A stretch of 64,000 nucleotides of DNA from Opitutaceae bacterium. GTDB taxonomy: Bacteria; Verrucomicrobiota; Verrucomicrobiia; Opitutales; Opitutaceae. Below, piece after piece: positions 8,248 to 17,137 of the stretch. Position 1 is the first letter of the stretch. Each line of letters opens with the position of its first letter. The position numbers and the translations under genes are program-made. Location: positions 1 through 64,000 of the forward strand of contig JAEUGY010000096.1 of assembly GCA_016794625.1 (NCBI GenBank). Direction: 5' to 3'. The notes beneath the pieces were generated by a model. That model was not told where the DNA came from, ran no database searches, and saw nothing but the letters and a program-made list of their open reading frames with translations.

Positions 8248-9069
8248 TCAATCCGCCGCTCGGCAGGCGAAAACCACCGAGGCGAACCCTCCCATCGCGA
8301 GCGTATAGGCCAGTCCGACCGCAAGCGCCGACGTCACTGTGGGCAGCGTCGGCACGGCACCCGACGCGAGCAGGTCGGAAAAATCAAGCGGCCGGAAATC
8401 CGGGCAGATCCGCTGGACTCCAGCCAGCACACCGGCCCGCCACTCACCGCTCCAATGACCGCGCACCACGTCCATCAGTCCATGCACGTGGCACAACACC
8501 GCCAGGCCGAGCCCCTGGCCAATCGCCACAATCAGGCTGCGGGAGAAGCTCGCCACCGCCAGGGAGATTCCGGCCAGCACGGTCCACTTCAACCAGTAGG
8601 CTCCCGCCATCGCCACGAAGGCCATCACCTTCAGGTCGTGCTCCATCCCCAAATCCCCCCGGTTTTCCATCTGCCCTGGAAGCAGCGCAAGCCAAAGCGT
8701 ACCCACCGTGACAATACTCAATCCCGCGAAGATCAGGCTGTGTCCAACGAGGTGGCCCCAGATGATCTCCACCCGCCTCACCCCTTTCGCGACGAGCAAC
8801 CAGGGCGTGCCCATGTCCAACTCGGAGAGAAACGCATGCGCCGGAACCACCACGGCCAGACCTCCGGCCAGCACCGAGATGACCGCACACCCCAGGTCAA
8901 TGGCGAAGGCCGTTCTGGTCTGCCCGAAGTGAAAGAGTCGGGGCACCTGCACCGCCGCCCACACGGCCAACGCAACCAACGCCACCACGATCGGCAGCCT
9001 TTGTCGTATCAATGTCCTCACGACAGCACCAGCCAGCATCGCGATCCGGCGGAGAGGCGTCGTGGTCAT
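8248..9069 (-). CDS. ABC-2-like transporter permease
   Basis: From the ATG at 9069, which overlaps the stop of the ATPase gene as ATGA, the product is 273 residues with about six hydrophobic segments. These include LPIVVALVALAVWAAV, AVISVLAGGLAVVVPAHAFL, SLIFAGLSIVTVGTLWLALL and a C-terminal SALAVGLAYTLAMGGFASVV. A longer open frame reaching back to 9315 only reads through the ATPase gene in another frame and is rejected. The substrate cannot be told from sequence. The pairing with a single ATPase suggests an export-type transporter. Confidence 0.82.
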   Translation of the reverse strand: MTTTPLRRIAMLAGAVVRTLIRQRLPIVVALVALAVWAAVQVPRLFHFGQTRTAFAIDLGCAVISVLAGGLAVVVPAHAFLSELDMGTPWLLVAKGVRRVEIIWGHLVGHSLIFAGLSIVTVGTLWLALLPGQMENRGDLGMEHDLKVMAFVAMAGAYWLKWTVLAGISLAVASFSRSLIVAIGQGLGLAVLCHVHGLMDVVRGHWSGEWRAGVLAGVQRICPDFRPLDFSDLLASGAVPTLPTVTSALAVGLAYTLAMGGFASVVFACRAAD

Positions 9070-9929
9070 GCGCAGCGATCCTCCCGATCCACGAACAGCG
9101 CATCGCCAGAGGTGACCGGAGGGAAGGCGGAAACCTGGGATTCGACGGAGACCAGATGCGCGCCGCGCTGGCGGAGCCAGGTACGCAGGGAGTCGAGATC
9201 CGAGGTCTCCAGACGCTCGACGAGCAGGGATCGCCGCCGAGAAAGGTCCAGAAGGTCGGCCGGCGCCCCGTCCCCGATCAGGCGGCCGCCGCGCAGACAC
9301 ACCACGCGGTCGCAAAAGCGCTCAATCTCCGAGGCTTGGTGCAGGGCGACCACCACGGTGGTGCCTTCGCGCTGAAGCGCACGCAGCCGGGACAGAATCT
9401 CGGTGACTCCCGTCGAGTCCAAACCAGAAGTCGGTTCGTCCAGGACCAGCAAGTCCGGCCGATGCACGCACGCGACGGCGATGCCGAGTCGCTGCAGCAT
9501 GCCACGGGAGTAGGTGCGGATGCGCCGATCCGCCACCGCCGCGATTCCCGCCCACGCCAGCGTTTCTTCGACCCGTCTGGCACGCTCGTCCGGTTTCACC
9601 ACGGTGAGCTGCGCGTGAAACCCGAGCCACTCCCGCCCGGACCAGCTCTCGGGGAATCGCGGATTTTCGGAAAGATACCCGATCCGAGGTTGGACCTCCC
9701 GATGGCCGCTGGGGAGCCCCCACAGCCTGACCGTTCCTGAGGTCGGACGGTAAAGCCCCACCAGGAGCTTCAGCGTGGTGCTCTTGCCGGATCCATTGGA
9801 GCCGACCACCCCCAAAATCGCTGGCTGGTGGAGAGCGAAGGAGACCCCCTGAACCGCCGGGTGCGCCGACGATCCCAAACCAGCCGGGTACCGATGCGCC
9901 ACCTCGCGCAACTCCACAATCGGGCTCAC
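9066..9929 (-). CDS. ABC transporter ATP-binding protein
   Basis: The 287-residue ATPase powers the adjacent permease. Walker A is GSNGSGKST near residues 43-51, the Q-loop region lies around YLSENPRF, the signature is YSRGMLQRLGIA, Walker B is LLVLDEPTSGLD, and the switch His is in VVALHQASE. The variant signature SRGM and the YLSEN text are typical of ABC-2 export ATPases of the CcmA/YadG group. The start lies 3 bases after the stop of the acylphosphatase gene, and the 3' end overlaps the permease start. Coupled translation of ATPase and permease is therefore likely. Confidence 0.93.
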   Translation of the reverse strand: MSPIVELREVAHRYPAGLGSSAHPAVQGVSFALHQPAILGVVGSNGSGKSTTLKLLVGLYRPTSGTVRLWGLPSGHREVQPRIGYLSENPRFPESWSGREWLGFHAQLTVVKPDERARRVEETLAWAGIAAVADRRIRTYSRGMLQRLGIAVACVHRPDLLVLDEPTSGLDSTGVTEILSRLRALQREGTTVVVALHQASEIERFCDRVVCLRGGRLIGDGAPADLLDLSRRRSLLVERLETSDLDSLRTWLRQRGAHLVSVESQVSAFPPVTSGDALFVDREDRCA

Positions 9930-9932
9930 AGG

Positions 9933-10208
9933 TCAGCCGATGACAAACCCTTGGTGGTTGCCCGGTACGTTGGATCGCACGCGCTCGGTCTTTCGGATGT
10001 ACCCGTGCATACGCTCCTCCACGGCGGCAATGTAGCCAAACACCTCATCACGAGAACCTTCTACATCCAGTTCCACCCGACCATCCGCCAGGTTCGACAC
10101 CTTGCCCGCCACCTCGAATTCACGGGCCACCTGAAGCGCGGCATAACGAAATCCAACGCCTTGAACATGCCCTGAGAAAAAGACGGTTTCACGGTAAGGG
10201 GGAGTCAT
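9933..10208 (-). CDS. acyP: Acylphosphatase
   Basis: Small enzyme of 91 residues that hydrolyses acyl phosphates such as acetyl phosphate or carbamoyl phosphate. The signature GHVQGVGFRY carries the phosphate-binding Arg, and the catalytic Asn lies in KVSNLADGRVELD. The fold-defining ferredoxin-like length is normal. It is first in the minus-strand run acyP - ABC ATPase - permease - TPR protein. The link to transport is probably only one of convenience, although tight spacing (3 bases to the ATPase) shows cotranscription. Confidence 0.93.
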   Translation of the reverse strand: MTPPYRETVFFSGHVQGVGFRYAALQVAREFEVAGKVSNLADGRVELDVEGSRDEVFGYIAAVEERMHGYIRKTERVRSNVPGNHQGFVIG

Positions 10209-10356
10209 GAGTATCGGAAAAGGTTGTCAGAGTGGGCCGCACATTGCAATCGCAAATAATACACATTTACTCGCTCCCGGTATTCTCCGGTTTTCGCGTT
10301 GCGTTTCAATCCATGTGGGGTTGGCTCCCTCTGCGGTTCAGTAACCGCGCCTCGAA

Positions 10357-11085
10357 ATGAGTAATTCCGAATCTGACGGCCCCTCGGAGAATGAGTGGGA
10401 TGACCGCGGTGAACTGGCGTGGAATGAATTTGATTGGGAAAACTACCTGCGCGAACAGGACGAGGTGCTTTCACGTTATCTTGCTTTCTACGAGAAGTTT
10501 AAGGATCGCGCCGACCGAATCGATCATGTGGCCCACCTGATGGGATGGGATGAGGAGAGTTGGAGTGCGGAGGAGGACGAACTGTCTCCGGCCAACCGGG
10601 AACGCGCCTTGCCGGAGTTGGAATCCAAGACCGAGTTGGGCGATTCAGCGGAGACGGGGGAATTCGACGATTCCGATCCCTACACGTTGCACAAGAACCC
10701 TATCTTCGTGGCCACGAAAGCGATCTACCTGTCGCTCAAGCAGGCGTGGATGAAAGCGTCCGCGGACGCTGGCCGTGTACCGCAAGGCTTGGCTCTTTCG
10801 TTCCAGAGCTCCCTCTTTCGCGGCGAGGAACAGGCCACCTTGGCGATTCAAGCCCTCGACTTTGGCGACTACGCGTTGTCGATCAGCCTCTTCAAGCGGG
10901 CGCTGCGGGACCTCAACCAAAGCTTCAGCCTCCTTTCGGAAAAGAAATTCGACGAAAACAAATTCGTCGTGTCAGCCCGCGATGACTACTTCCCAAAGCT
11001 CTTCGATCTGAGAGAAATTTGGCTCCGGGTGATGAACGAGTGCCGCGAGGAACTCGAGCGTCCGACCGACGAAGACGAAGATTAG
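10357..11085 (+). CDS. Acidic unknown protein
   Basis: The 242-residue protein is not recognised. The first 110 residues are strongly acidic with many Trp-Asp/Glu pairs (ENEWDDRGELAWNEFDWENY), followed by a helical domain (IFVATKAIYLSLKQAWMKAS and FGDYALSISLFKRALRDLNQ) and an acidic tail ending DEDED. No signal peptide or membrane segment is seen, so it is probably cytosolic. The helical half could be a four-helix bundle or TPR-like unit. Codon use looks like that of neighbouring genes, so it is very likely real. It is transcribed away from the acylphosphatase operon with a 148-base divergent gap. Confidence 0.7.
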   Translation: MSNSESDGPSENEWDDRGELAWNEFDWENYLREQDEVLSRYLAFYEKFKDRADRIDHVAHLMGWDEESWSAEEDELSPANRERALPELESKTELGDSAETGEFDDSDPYTLHKNPIFVATKAIYLSLKQAWMKASADAGRVPQGLALSFQSSLFRGEEQATLAIQALDFGDYALSISLFKRALRDLNQSFSLLSEKKFDENKFVVSARDDYFPKLFDLREIWLRVMNECREELERPTDEDED

Positions 11086-11675
11086 TCGGAAAACCGGCGG
11101 TCGGTTGTTTCCCCGAATCAAGGCCTGTCCCTACGTCGCCCTTCGACAGGAACCTCGAAGAGCGATCTCACCCTTAAGTTTCGAGGAGAACGGAGGCAAT
11201 GGCCCCGAAAAGATAGCCGATCTCGAGGATGAATCCGACCGTGCTGGAATGGAGGCGTGGCTTGTTCACCTCGCAAAGACTGGCGTATCCAAAAAACCAT
11301 CCGAAGTCCGTCGCCCCGCCGCGGTTCGCTACCAGATAACCGAAACTGGAACCACCCCCCCCCGAGAAGCGTGGCCATGCCCCAACCAAAGAGGCTCGTC
11401 TAACTTCAAGAATCCGGACACCTGGGAACGGAAGCACTTGCCAGCGGAGGGAGCCACCACCTCGAGGAGGTCGGGCTGTGCGCAGGTGTCGCGGGATGAC
11501 GACTCGTTGCTTGACAGGGAGCGCAGGGAGGGACCTCCCTTCACCTCGTGATCGCCACGAGTGTCGCCCGGACCTCCGCTCTCGCGGGGCCACTACCACC
11601 GGCCATGCTGAGTTTTCGGCCAAGGCATCGGGTCAACCCATCCTTCGCACCGTCTGCCACGTTCTGGATCTCCGC
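11086..11675. other. 590-base gap with a possible broken small membrane-protein gene
   Basis: No intact gene is convincing. On the minus strand between about 11174 and 11400, one frame reads like a membrane protein (GGGGSSFGYLVANRGGATDF, then HSSTVGFILEIGYLFGAIAS), but it lacks a fitting start, and neighbouring text changes frame near a C9-like run around 11346-11356. It may be a frameshifted remnant. The rest, including the region upstream of the FAD oxidoreductase, shows nothing else I can name. Confidence 0.3.
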
Positions 11676-12881
11676 ATGAACCCTGCACCGCGGACAGCCT
11701 TGATTATCGGGGGAGGCGTGACCGGCCTGAGCACGGCCTATCACCTCGCAAAGCGCGGCTATGGACGCGTGATCGTCGTGGAGAAGGAGGGTTTGGGAGC
11801 TGGCTCCAGCCGACGGGCCGCAGGGATCACCACTGGCCTGCTCTGGAGCGAAACCGGGGTGCGGGCGCGCAAGATTTCCCTCCAGCTTTTCCGCGAACTC
11901 AGCCGTACGCTACCCGGTTATCACTATCATGCCGAGGAAGGCTGTCTGAATCTGTTCACGCCAGAAGCGTGGCCCGCGCGGGCGGCCCTGCTTCCGCTCT
12001 ACGATCGGTGCGGCGCGGCGTATGCGGTGCTGACGGCCGGCGAGGTGCAGTCGCGTTGGCCGGATTTGAGGGTGCCGGATGGTTTTGTCGGGCTGCATGA
12101 TCCCATGGGCGGGTATAGCGAACCCCCGGACTACCTGTGTGCACTGGCGAAGGCCGCCGTGGCGGCCGGAGTGGAGATCCGGGTGCCGGCCCAGGTCACG
12201 GGGTGGATCTTTGACGGGACCCGGCTCGCCGGGGCCACCACCACGACGGGTCCGATCCACGCGGACGTGGTGGTGTCGGCGGCCTATGCCTGGACCGGTC
12301 CTTTGCTGCAGGGGCTGGGGCTTTCTTTCCCGGTGAAGGCCTTTGTCCACCAGCGCTACCTGAGCACCCCACTTACGACCCCGTTGCGTCTACCGGCGGT
12401 GAATGCCGATCCTTGGGGTGGCTATGTGCGACCCGCCGCGGGAGGGCGAATTCTAATGGGCGTCGAGACGGCGGACCGCGACGAACACCGGGTGACCTCC
12501 GCGGATTTTCGCCTGGAGGCGCTGGCCGCACCGGAGGGACTCCGGGAGCGCGCACAGGCGCACCTTGCGTCTCTGCTGCCAGCGCTCGCAGGTGTGGGCT
12601 GGGAACAGGACGAGGTCGGGCTGATCTGCTTCTCGATGGACGGAGAGCCCGTGGTCGGCCCGGTGTCAGCGGTACCCGGGTTGTTCGTGGGTACGGCCTT
12701 TCATTCGGGTGGGTTCAGCTACAACCCGGCCGTGGGTTGGCTGCTGGCCGAGTGGGTGCACGAGGGCCGCCCATCGCTGGATTTGGCTGCTTTCTCTCCG
12801 GATCGGTTCCCCGCAGCAGCCTCGGCGGACTACTTGGCGACCACGGTACCGCAACGGCTGGCGGTGCGGCGTCGGCATTGA
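11676..12881 (+). CDS. FAD-dependent oxidoreductase of the DAO/sarcosine oxidase type
   Basis: The 401-residue flavoprotein begins with the dinucleotide-binding motif IIGGGVTGLSTAYHLAKRG followed by VVEKEGLGAGSSRRAAG, as in D-amino acid oxidase, sarcosine oxidase and glycine oxidase relatives. The C-terminal part ends with the FAD-contacting GLFVGTAFHSGGFSYNPAVG block. These enzymes oxidise secondary or primary amine groups of amino acids; the substrate cannot be assigned. The ATG at 11676 is chosen because the Rossmann fold begins 9 residues later; the longer frame from 11478 adds unrelated text. It converges with the sialidase-like gene downstream. Confidence 0.85.
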   Translation: MNPAPRTALIIGGGVTGLSTAYHLAKRGYGRVIVVEKEGLGAGSSRRAAGITTGLLWSETGVRARKISLQLFRELSRTLPGYHYHAEEGCLNLFTPEAWPARAALLPLYDRCGAAYAVLTAGEVQSRWPDLRVPDGFVGLHDPMGGYSEPPDYLCALAKAAVAAGVEIRVPAQVTGWIFDGTRLAGATTTTGPIHADVVVSAAYAWTGPLLQGLGLSFPVKAFVHQRYLSTPLTTPLRLPAVNADPWGGYVRPAAGGRILMGVETADRDEHRVTSADFRLEALAAPEGLRERAQAHLASLLPALAGVGWEQDEVGLICFSMDGEPVVGPVSAVPGLFVGTAFHSGGFSYNPAVGWLLAEWVHEGRPSLDLAAFSPDRFPAAASADYLATTVPQRLAVRRRH

Positions 12882-12981
12882 AGGGAGCCGACCGCCCAGG
12901 CCTCCATCGGCCGGCCACGCGGACGATGGTGGCTGCGGCAAGCCTCCGCGCCACAAGGGACGTCGTCACGCCGGTTGCGGC

Positions 12982-14121
12982 TCACTGGGCCGCGAGCCTT
13001 CGCGCCGACGCTACTTCCAAGGCTCGGATCGGAGTGCGGACAAAGAATACGCCCGGACCGCCTGCCTGGGTCGCGTCGAGGTCATAGAAGAGCGTGCCGA
13101 GCGTTTCCGGGTCGAGTTGTACGGTGCGCGGCCAGCCTCGGCCGGCAATGCGGCGGCCGGGATTGTAAACGGTGACGGCACGATCGAACTCCCAGGTGCG
13201 TCCGTCATCGCGCGAAAGACTGAGCTGGTAGGCCCATTCACCATCCTGGCCTACGCCGTAGACAATCGACGTCAGCACCACCCATCCGTTGTGGAGCACG
13301 GTGAGGTCGTAGCCGGCCACACCGAACGTCGGCAGCGCATGCAGGGCCTGCCAGGTACGGCCTTGATCAACGGAGCGGAGCCCGCGGACGATATCGACCG
13401 GAGTAGAAATCGGCAGCGAGGCATTCGCCACGGGAGCACCGCTGAGGAAGGCACCTTCACGCGTTTTGACAATGGGCACCAGGCCGTGGCGTCGCCCATC
13501 TCCGAACGGCTCAATCCGCGACGTTTCGGGATCGAAGATGATAGTGCGGTCGTACAAGGGAAGCACCCACCGGTTGGGCGCCAGTTCCAGCAGCGGGTGA
13601 CGCAGGCAACTGTAGTTGGTGAGATCGGGCAATGTGATCTCGCGCACGTTCGACCACGTGCGGCCATCGTCGTCACTCGTGCAAAACTGCGGCTGTCGCC
13701 ACAGTTTCCCGCCTTCCGAGTGATAACAAGACCACTGCAAGACGATGCGCCCAGTGCTCAAGGTGGTCAACGATCCGGGATAAATGGAGCAACGGTCGAT
13801 CCCGGGAATCGGCTGTGCCACGCTCCATGTGCGGCCGCCATCGGTTGAGCGACTGAGCAGCAACTCCTTCCCGCCGCCGCCCTGAATATTGTACACCGCC
13901 AGCACGTCTCCATTCCGCGCGACACACAGGGAGGGATGGACGTGGCCATCGATGACGTTGCCGACCCGCACCGGCGTGGCCGGCGCAACCTCGGCGGCAA
14001 CCGCGAGTCTCGTCATAGGCACGCCCGTGACGAGGGCTGCACCGATCAGATAGGCAAGCAGGCGACTTCGGATCTTCAAGCCGCTCGGGATGGGACACTC
14101 CAACGTCGGGCACGGGATCAT
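12982..14121 (-). CDS. Secreted sialidase-like BNR-repeat protein
   Basis: The 379-residue product begins with a signal peptide (SRLLAYLIGAALVTGVPMTR, ending near AVAAEV). It then shows a six-bladed propeller pattern with at least four Asp-box repeats: SRSTDGGRTWS, SDDDGRTWS, SVDQGRTWQ and SRDDGRTWE. An early VIDGHVHPSLCVARNGDVLA segment fits the BNR_2 exo-alpha-sialidase family. Whether it cleaves sialic acid is uncertain, because many BNR proteins of this group act on other sugars or bind only. The ATG at 14121 gives a proper signal sequence; the longer frame to 14271 does not. It may follow the cytochrome gene in one transcript (124-base gap). Confidence 0.75.
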   Translation of the reverse strand: MIPCPTLECPIPSGLKIRSRLLAYLIGAALVTGVPMTRLAVAAEVAPATPVRVGNVIDGHVHPSLCVARNGDVLAVYNIQGGGGKELLLSRSTDGGRTWSVAQPIPGIDRCSIYPGSLTTLSTGRIVLQWSCYHSEGGKLWRQPQFCTSDDDGRTWSNVREITLPDLTNYSCLRHPLLELAPNRWVLPLYDRTIIFDPETSRIEPFGDGRRHGLVPIVKTREGAFLSGAPVANASLPISTPVDIVRGLRSVDQGRTWQALHALPTFGVAGYDLTVLHNGWVVLTSIVYGVGQDGEWAYQLSLSRDDGRTWEFDRAVTVYNPGRRIAGRGWPRTVQLDPETLGTLFYDLDATQAGGPGVFFVRTPIRALEVASARRLAAQ

Positions 14122-14245
14122 GAGGCGACGAGACAGGGTTCTGCCCGCGACTGTCAACCAACGAGTTCCCGGGCAGCGGACCGCCGCCCAAGGGTTCGGG
14201 CAATCGCAGCAACCTGCGCCGCAGGGATTCAGGGACGACCGTAGC

Positions 14246-16846
14246 TTAGTTCGGCGCGTCCGGAATCTCATTCAGAGTGTAGGCCGCACGGTCGTTGACC
14301 AGCGGGTCCCCCCGTTCAGAGGTGATGCCGATATCAAGGTCGAAGCGATAGACACGTCCCTTCACGAGCGGAGGAAGGACCAAATCGACATCCCTCCCGT
14401 CGGGCTGCAAGGTCACGCTTCGGACAGGCACCGCCGTCCGGTCGATTTCGCGCGATCCGTAGGCCGAGCTGTACTCGTAGCGGTAATGTTCAATCCGGTA
14501 CGAAACGGCTTCGGCGGCCCGGCGGTTGGGCGGCGAGGTGAAGCGGATTCGAAAGCCATCCGGCCTAGCGTGGATCGACTGAATCTCAAACGGCACCTCG
14601 CCCGTGTATTCGATTGAATAGAGCGCCCCGCGGTCGGGCTGGCGCATCCAACCGGGCTCGGTGAGACTTCCAACCCAGAGTCGACCTGCAGGATCAAACG
14701 TCACGGTGACCGGTCCGAGCAGGCCCCGGTTCCAGAACGGAAAGCAGGCACCTTGATACTGGTCCTTCACCTTTTCCAACTGCGCCCGGATGATCGCGCC
14801 GCCTTCCATCACCTCCGCGAGGAAAAAGTGGCCGGCAAAGGGGCCGAACTTTCCGCCGGTGCTGTCATAGGTGACGCCATTGATCGACTTCGCCCAAGCA
14901 TACGGCACCCACACGGCCGTCGGACCAACCGGCTTTGAGCGATGGTCCAACTGCTTCGGATTCGGGAAGCCGTAGTACCGTTCCGGCACGAGCTGGGAGA
15001 GCCGGTTACTCGCCATCCAGTTCCCCTGGTTGTCCGTAAAGAAAATCTCCCCGTCCGTTCCGGGTGTCCACCCGAATGGATTGCGCATGCCGAATGCCAC
15101 TTCCTCGATCGTCCAGCCCGCGGGATCAGGCTTCAGTCGGATCGCGGACCCCGATCCTTTTATCTCCTGTGATCCCACCGCGTGGGCGGCGAAACTCAGG
15201 ATGTATCCGCCCGTCTTGTCTGGAACGAGGCCGTAACCCCAGTCGTACTTTGGTTCGAGCAGCTGCGGAAACGAAAGCACATGCTCGAAGTGCTCGGCCA
15301 CGCCATTCCGGTCAATGTCCAGAACGCGAGTCAGGTTTCGCCGGTGCTGCACGAGCAGGGAGCTGCCATCATGGACCATCGCGAGCACATCCTGAAAGTG
15401 TGTCCCGGTGAAATCCGTCAGCGTGGCCAACGAGCCTGGCTTCGAATCCACGTGAACCTGAAAAATCTCCCCTAGCTTTCCCGAGGCAACATAGACGGTG
15501 CCCGTCACGGCGTCGGTCGCCATCGCAAACGGAAGCACCCGGTCCTCGCCGGAGGGCAGTTTGGGCAAGGGATGTTGCACCGCCCGGTAGCCCGGCCGCT
15601 TCGTGGAGCCTGGTACATATTCGTCCCAGGTGAAGCCGCTGGGTGTCGTGGCGCGCTCCGCCTTGGATCGATGGGGAGTCTCCACCCGGTACGCCCACTC
15701 CAAACGAACGCTCCGCTCCCGATCAGCGGGAACGAGGGTCACGGCGTCGCCGGCCGTCTGCATCCGTCCCGTCGTACGCACGAGGGATGCGTCCACCCCC
15801 GCGGTTCCCTGCATACGTCCTGGGGTGAGTCCGAGGCGCGCCCCCGGAGGAATCCCGTCGATGGTCAGGGTCCGATGGATCACGGCGCCGGTCTCCTCGG
15901 CGCTCACTGTCAGGAGCTCGCTGCCGGTCACCGTCTCGCCCGAGGGGAGTGTGGTTCGATTCCTTATCTCGATTCCATCCTTGTGTCGAACCACGTCGGC
16001 CAGCGTGCGCCTGAGCCCGTTACTCTCGGCCGCAGTGCCGGAGATCGTGATGGCGTTGGTCGCGCCCGTGAACAACAGGGTCCGCCGCCCCTCGAGCCGA
16101 AAAGCCCGGATCGCGGCCCGTTCGCGCGCGATCGTCGCGTCCGACCACAGGCTGTGCGGGGCGAGCGTTTCCTGATCGTACAGCAGGACGCTCCCGTCGG
16201 CATAGATCAACCCGAGCGCTTCGAGCAGATCGCCCTCCGGCAGCCGCACAGGCAGAAAGACAAACCGGGGAGATTCGCCGGGCGCGGGCCGGGGGATGTC
16301 GTCGTGCCGCCCGAGCCAGACCTTCATCTGGGCGTTGTGCGCGGCATTGGCCGCCGAGACCGGAGTCTCGACGACCGGCAAGCGACTCAGGATGTAAGCG
16401 ACGACAAGGGCGACCTTCTCCTCGCCGAGCACGTCCTTCCACGGCGGCATGCCGGTATCGAGCGCGCCGTTCATGATCGTGGTGAAGATATCCGCCGGCC
16501 GCCCGCCGCGGTCCCAGATGTTGTCGGTGAGATCAGAGCCAATGACCGCGGCATTGCCGGCTTTTCCGCGCATGTTCTCAAGGTGGCACAGCGCGCAGGA
16601 TGCGTTGAACAGCGTGCGTCCCACTTCGAGGTTGGCGGGATTGGCGCCGAGACCACGCAGCAGGGAATCGTTGATCAGCGACGGTCCGGTACCCTGCTGG
16701 CGGACGCGCTCGACCGCCTCCTCGACGCTCGCGGCACGGCTCTCGCTGGTCGCGAGGAGCAGCGAAAGCAACGGGAGCAGGACGAACGACAGCGAAGAGA
16801 GAAGCGGCCGAAGGGCCATCGGAATGCGGGTTACGGGGGCAATCAC
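14246..16846 (-). CDS. Secreted cytochrome c domain fused to a glucose/sorbosone dehydrogenase-like propeller
   Basis: The 866-residue protein has a signal peptide (residues about 8-38, ending SESRA). A c-type cytochrome domain follows with the heme motif CALCH near residue 84 and a possible axial Met in GALDTGMPPWKDV near residue 131. A middle jelly-roll-like region is followed from about residue 430 by a six-bladed propeller with RNPFGWTPGTDGEIFFTDNQ, as in PQQ-dependent sugar dehydrogenase-like proteins. Verrucomicrobia and Planctomycetes carry many such cytochrome fusions, presumed to take part in periplasmic oxidation of sugars. The substrate is unknown. An antisense open frame of 429 codons overlaps it and is a shadow. 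Confidence 0.8.
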   Translation of the reverse strand: MIAPVTRIPMALRPLLSSLSFVLLPLLSLLLATSESRAASVEEAVERVRQQGTGPSLINDSLLRGLGANPANLEVGRTLFNASCALCHLENMRGKAGNAAVIGSDLTDNIWDRGGRPADIFTTIMNGALDTGMPPWKDVLGEEKVALVVAYILSRLPVVETPVSAANAAHNAQMKVWLGRHDDIPRPAPGESPRFVFLPVRLPEGDLLEALGLIYADGSVLLYDQETLAPHSLWSDATIARERAAIRAFRLEGRRTLLFTGATNAITISGTAAESNGLRRTLADVVRHKDGIEIRNRTTLPSGETVTGSELLTVSAEETGAVIHRTLTIDGIPPGARLGLTPGRMQGTAGVDASLVRTTGRMQTAGDAVTLVPADRERSVRLEWAYRVETPHRSKAERATTPSGFTWDEYVPGSTKRPGYRAVQHPLPKLPSGEDRVLPFAMATDAVTGTVYVASGKLGEIFQVHVDSKPGSLATLTDFTGTHFQDVLAMVHDGSSLLVQHRRNLTRVLDIDRNGVAEHFEHVLSFPQLLEPKYDWGYGLVPDKTGGYILSFAAHAVGSQEIKGSGSAIRLKPDPAGWTIEEVAFGMRNPFGWTPGTDGEIFFTDNQGNWMASNRLSQLVPERYYGFPNPKQLDHRSKPVGPTAVWVPYAWAKSINGVTYDSTGGKFGPFAGHFFLAEVMEGGAIIRAQLEKVKDQYQGACFPFWNRGLLGPVTVTFDPAGRLWVGSLTEPGWMRQPDRGALYSIEYTGEVPFEIQSIHARPDGFRIRFTSPPNRRAAEAVSYRIEHYRYEYSSAYGSREIDRTAVPVRSVTLQPDGRDVDLVLPPLVKGRVYRFDLDIGITSERGDPLVNDRAAYTLNEIPDAPN

Positions 16847-17046
16847 GGGTGGGAGATCTGACCCTCACGAGTCGGATACGGCAGGAGTCTACCCCGGGCG
16901 AGAGCAAACCCGGCTTGGGTGGTCATCCCGGCGATGAAAGTCGTTTCCTCACCACGGTCGAAACGAATCGTCGTCACTCGGGAACCGATCCGGGGACGTT
17001 CCCGACCTTCCTTCCTCGACAAGCCAATTTCGCCTTGCGCTCCGAA

Positions 17047-17137
17047 ATGAGGCGGGGTTCTTTTTTTTATCAGCACGACGACGCAATTCTGGAATCGGAG
17101 GCGTTTTCTCGGCACCCTGGGCGGTGCGACGGGATTT
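17047..17137 (+). other. Disrupted Tat signal leader of the Gfo/Idh/MocA gene
   Basis: In the frame of the downstream oxidoreductase, codons from 17069 read ISTTTQFWNRRRFLGTLGG, a good twin-arginine signal (NRRRFLG matches the S-R-R-x-F-L-K pattern). No ATG, GTG or TTG precedes it in that frame. An ATG at 17047 in another frame would join it if the T8 run at 17061-17068 were one T shorter. Alternatively the ATC at 17069 is the start codon. The Tat leader is visible; how it is translated is inference. Confidence 0.6.

Noticed and set aside
8248..9315. 355-residue form of the ABC permease
   Set aside because: The extra N-terminus reads through the ATPase gene in another frame and is Arg/Pro rich; the ATG at 9069 overlapping the ATPase stop is the natural start.
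15572..16861. 429-codon plus-strand frame
   Set aside because: Antisense to the cytochrome/propeller gene, very rich in Arg, Gly and Pro, no recognisable motif.
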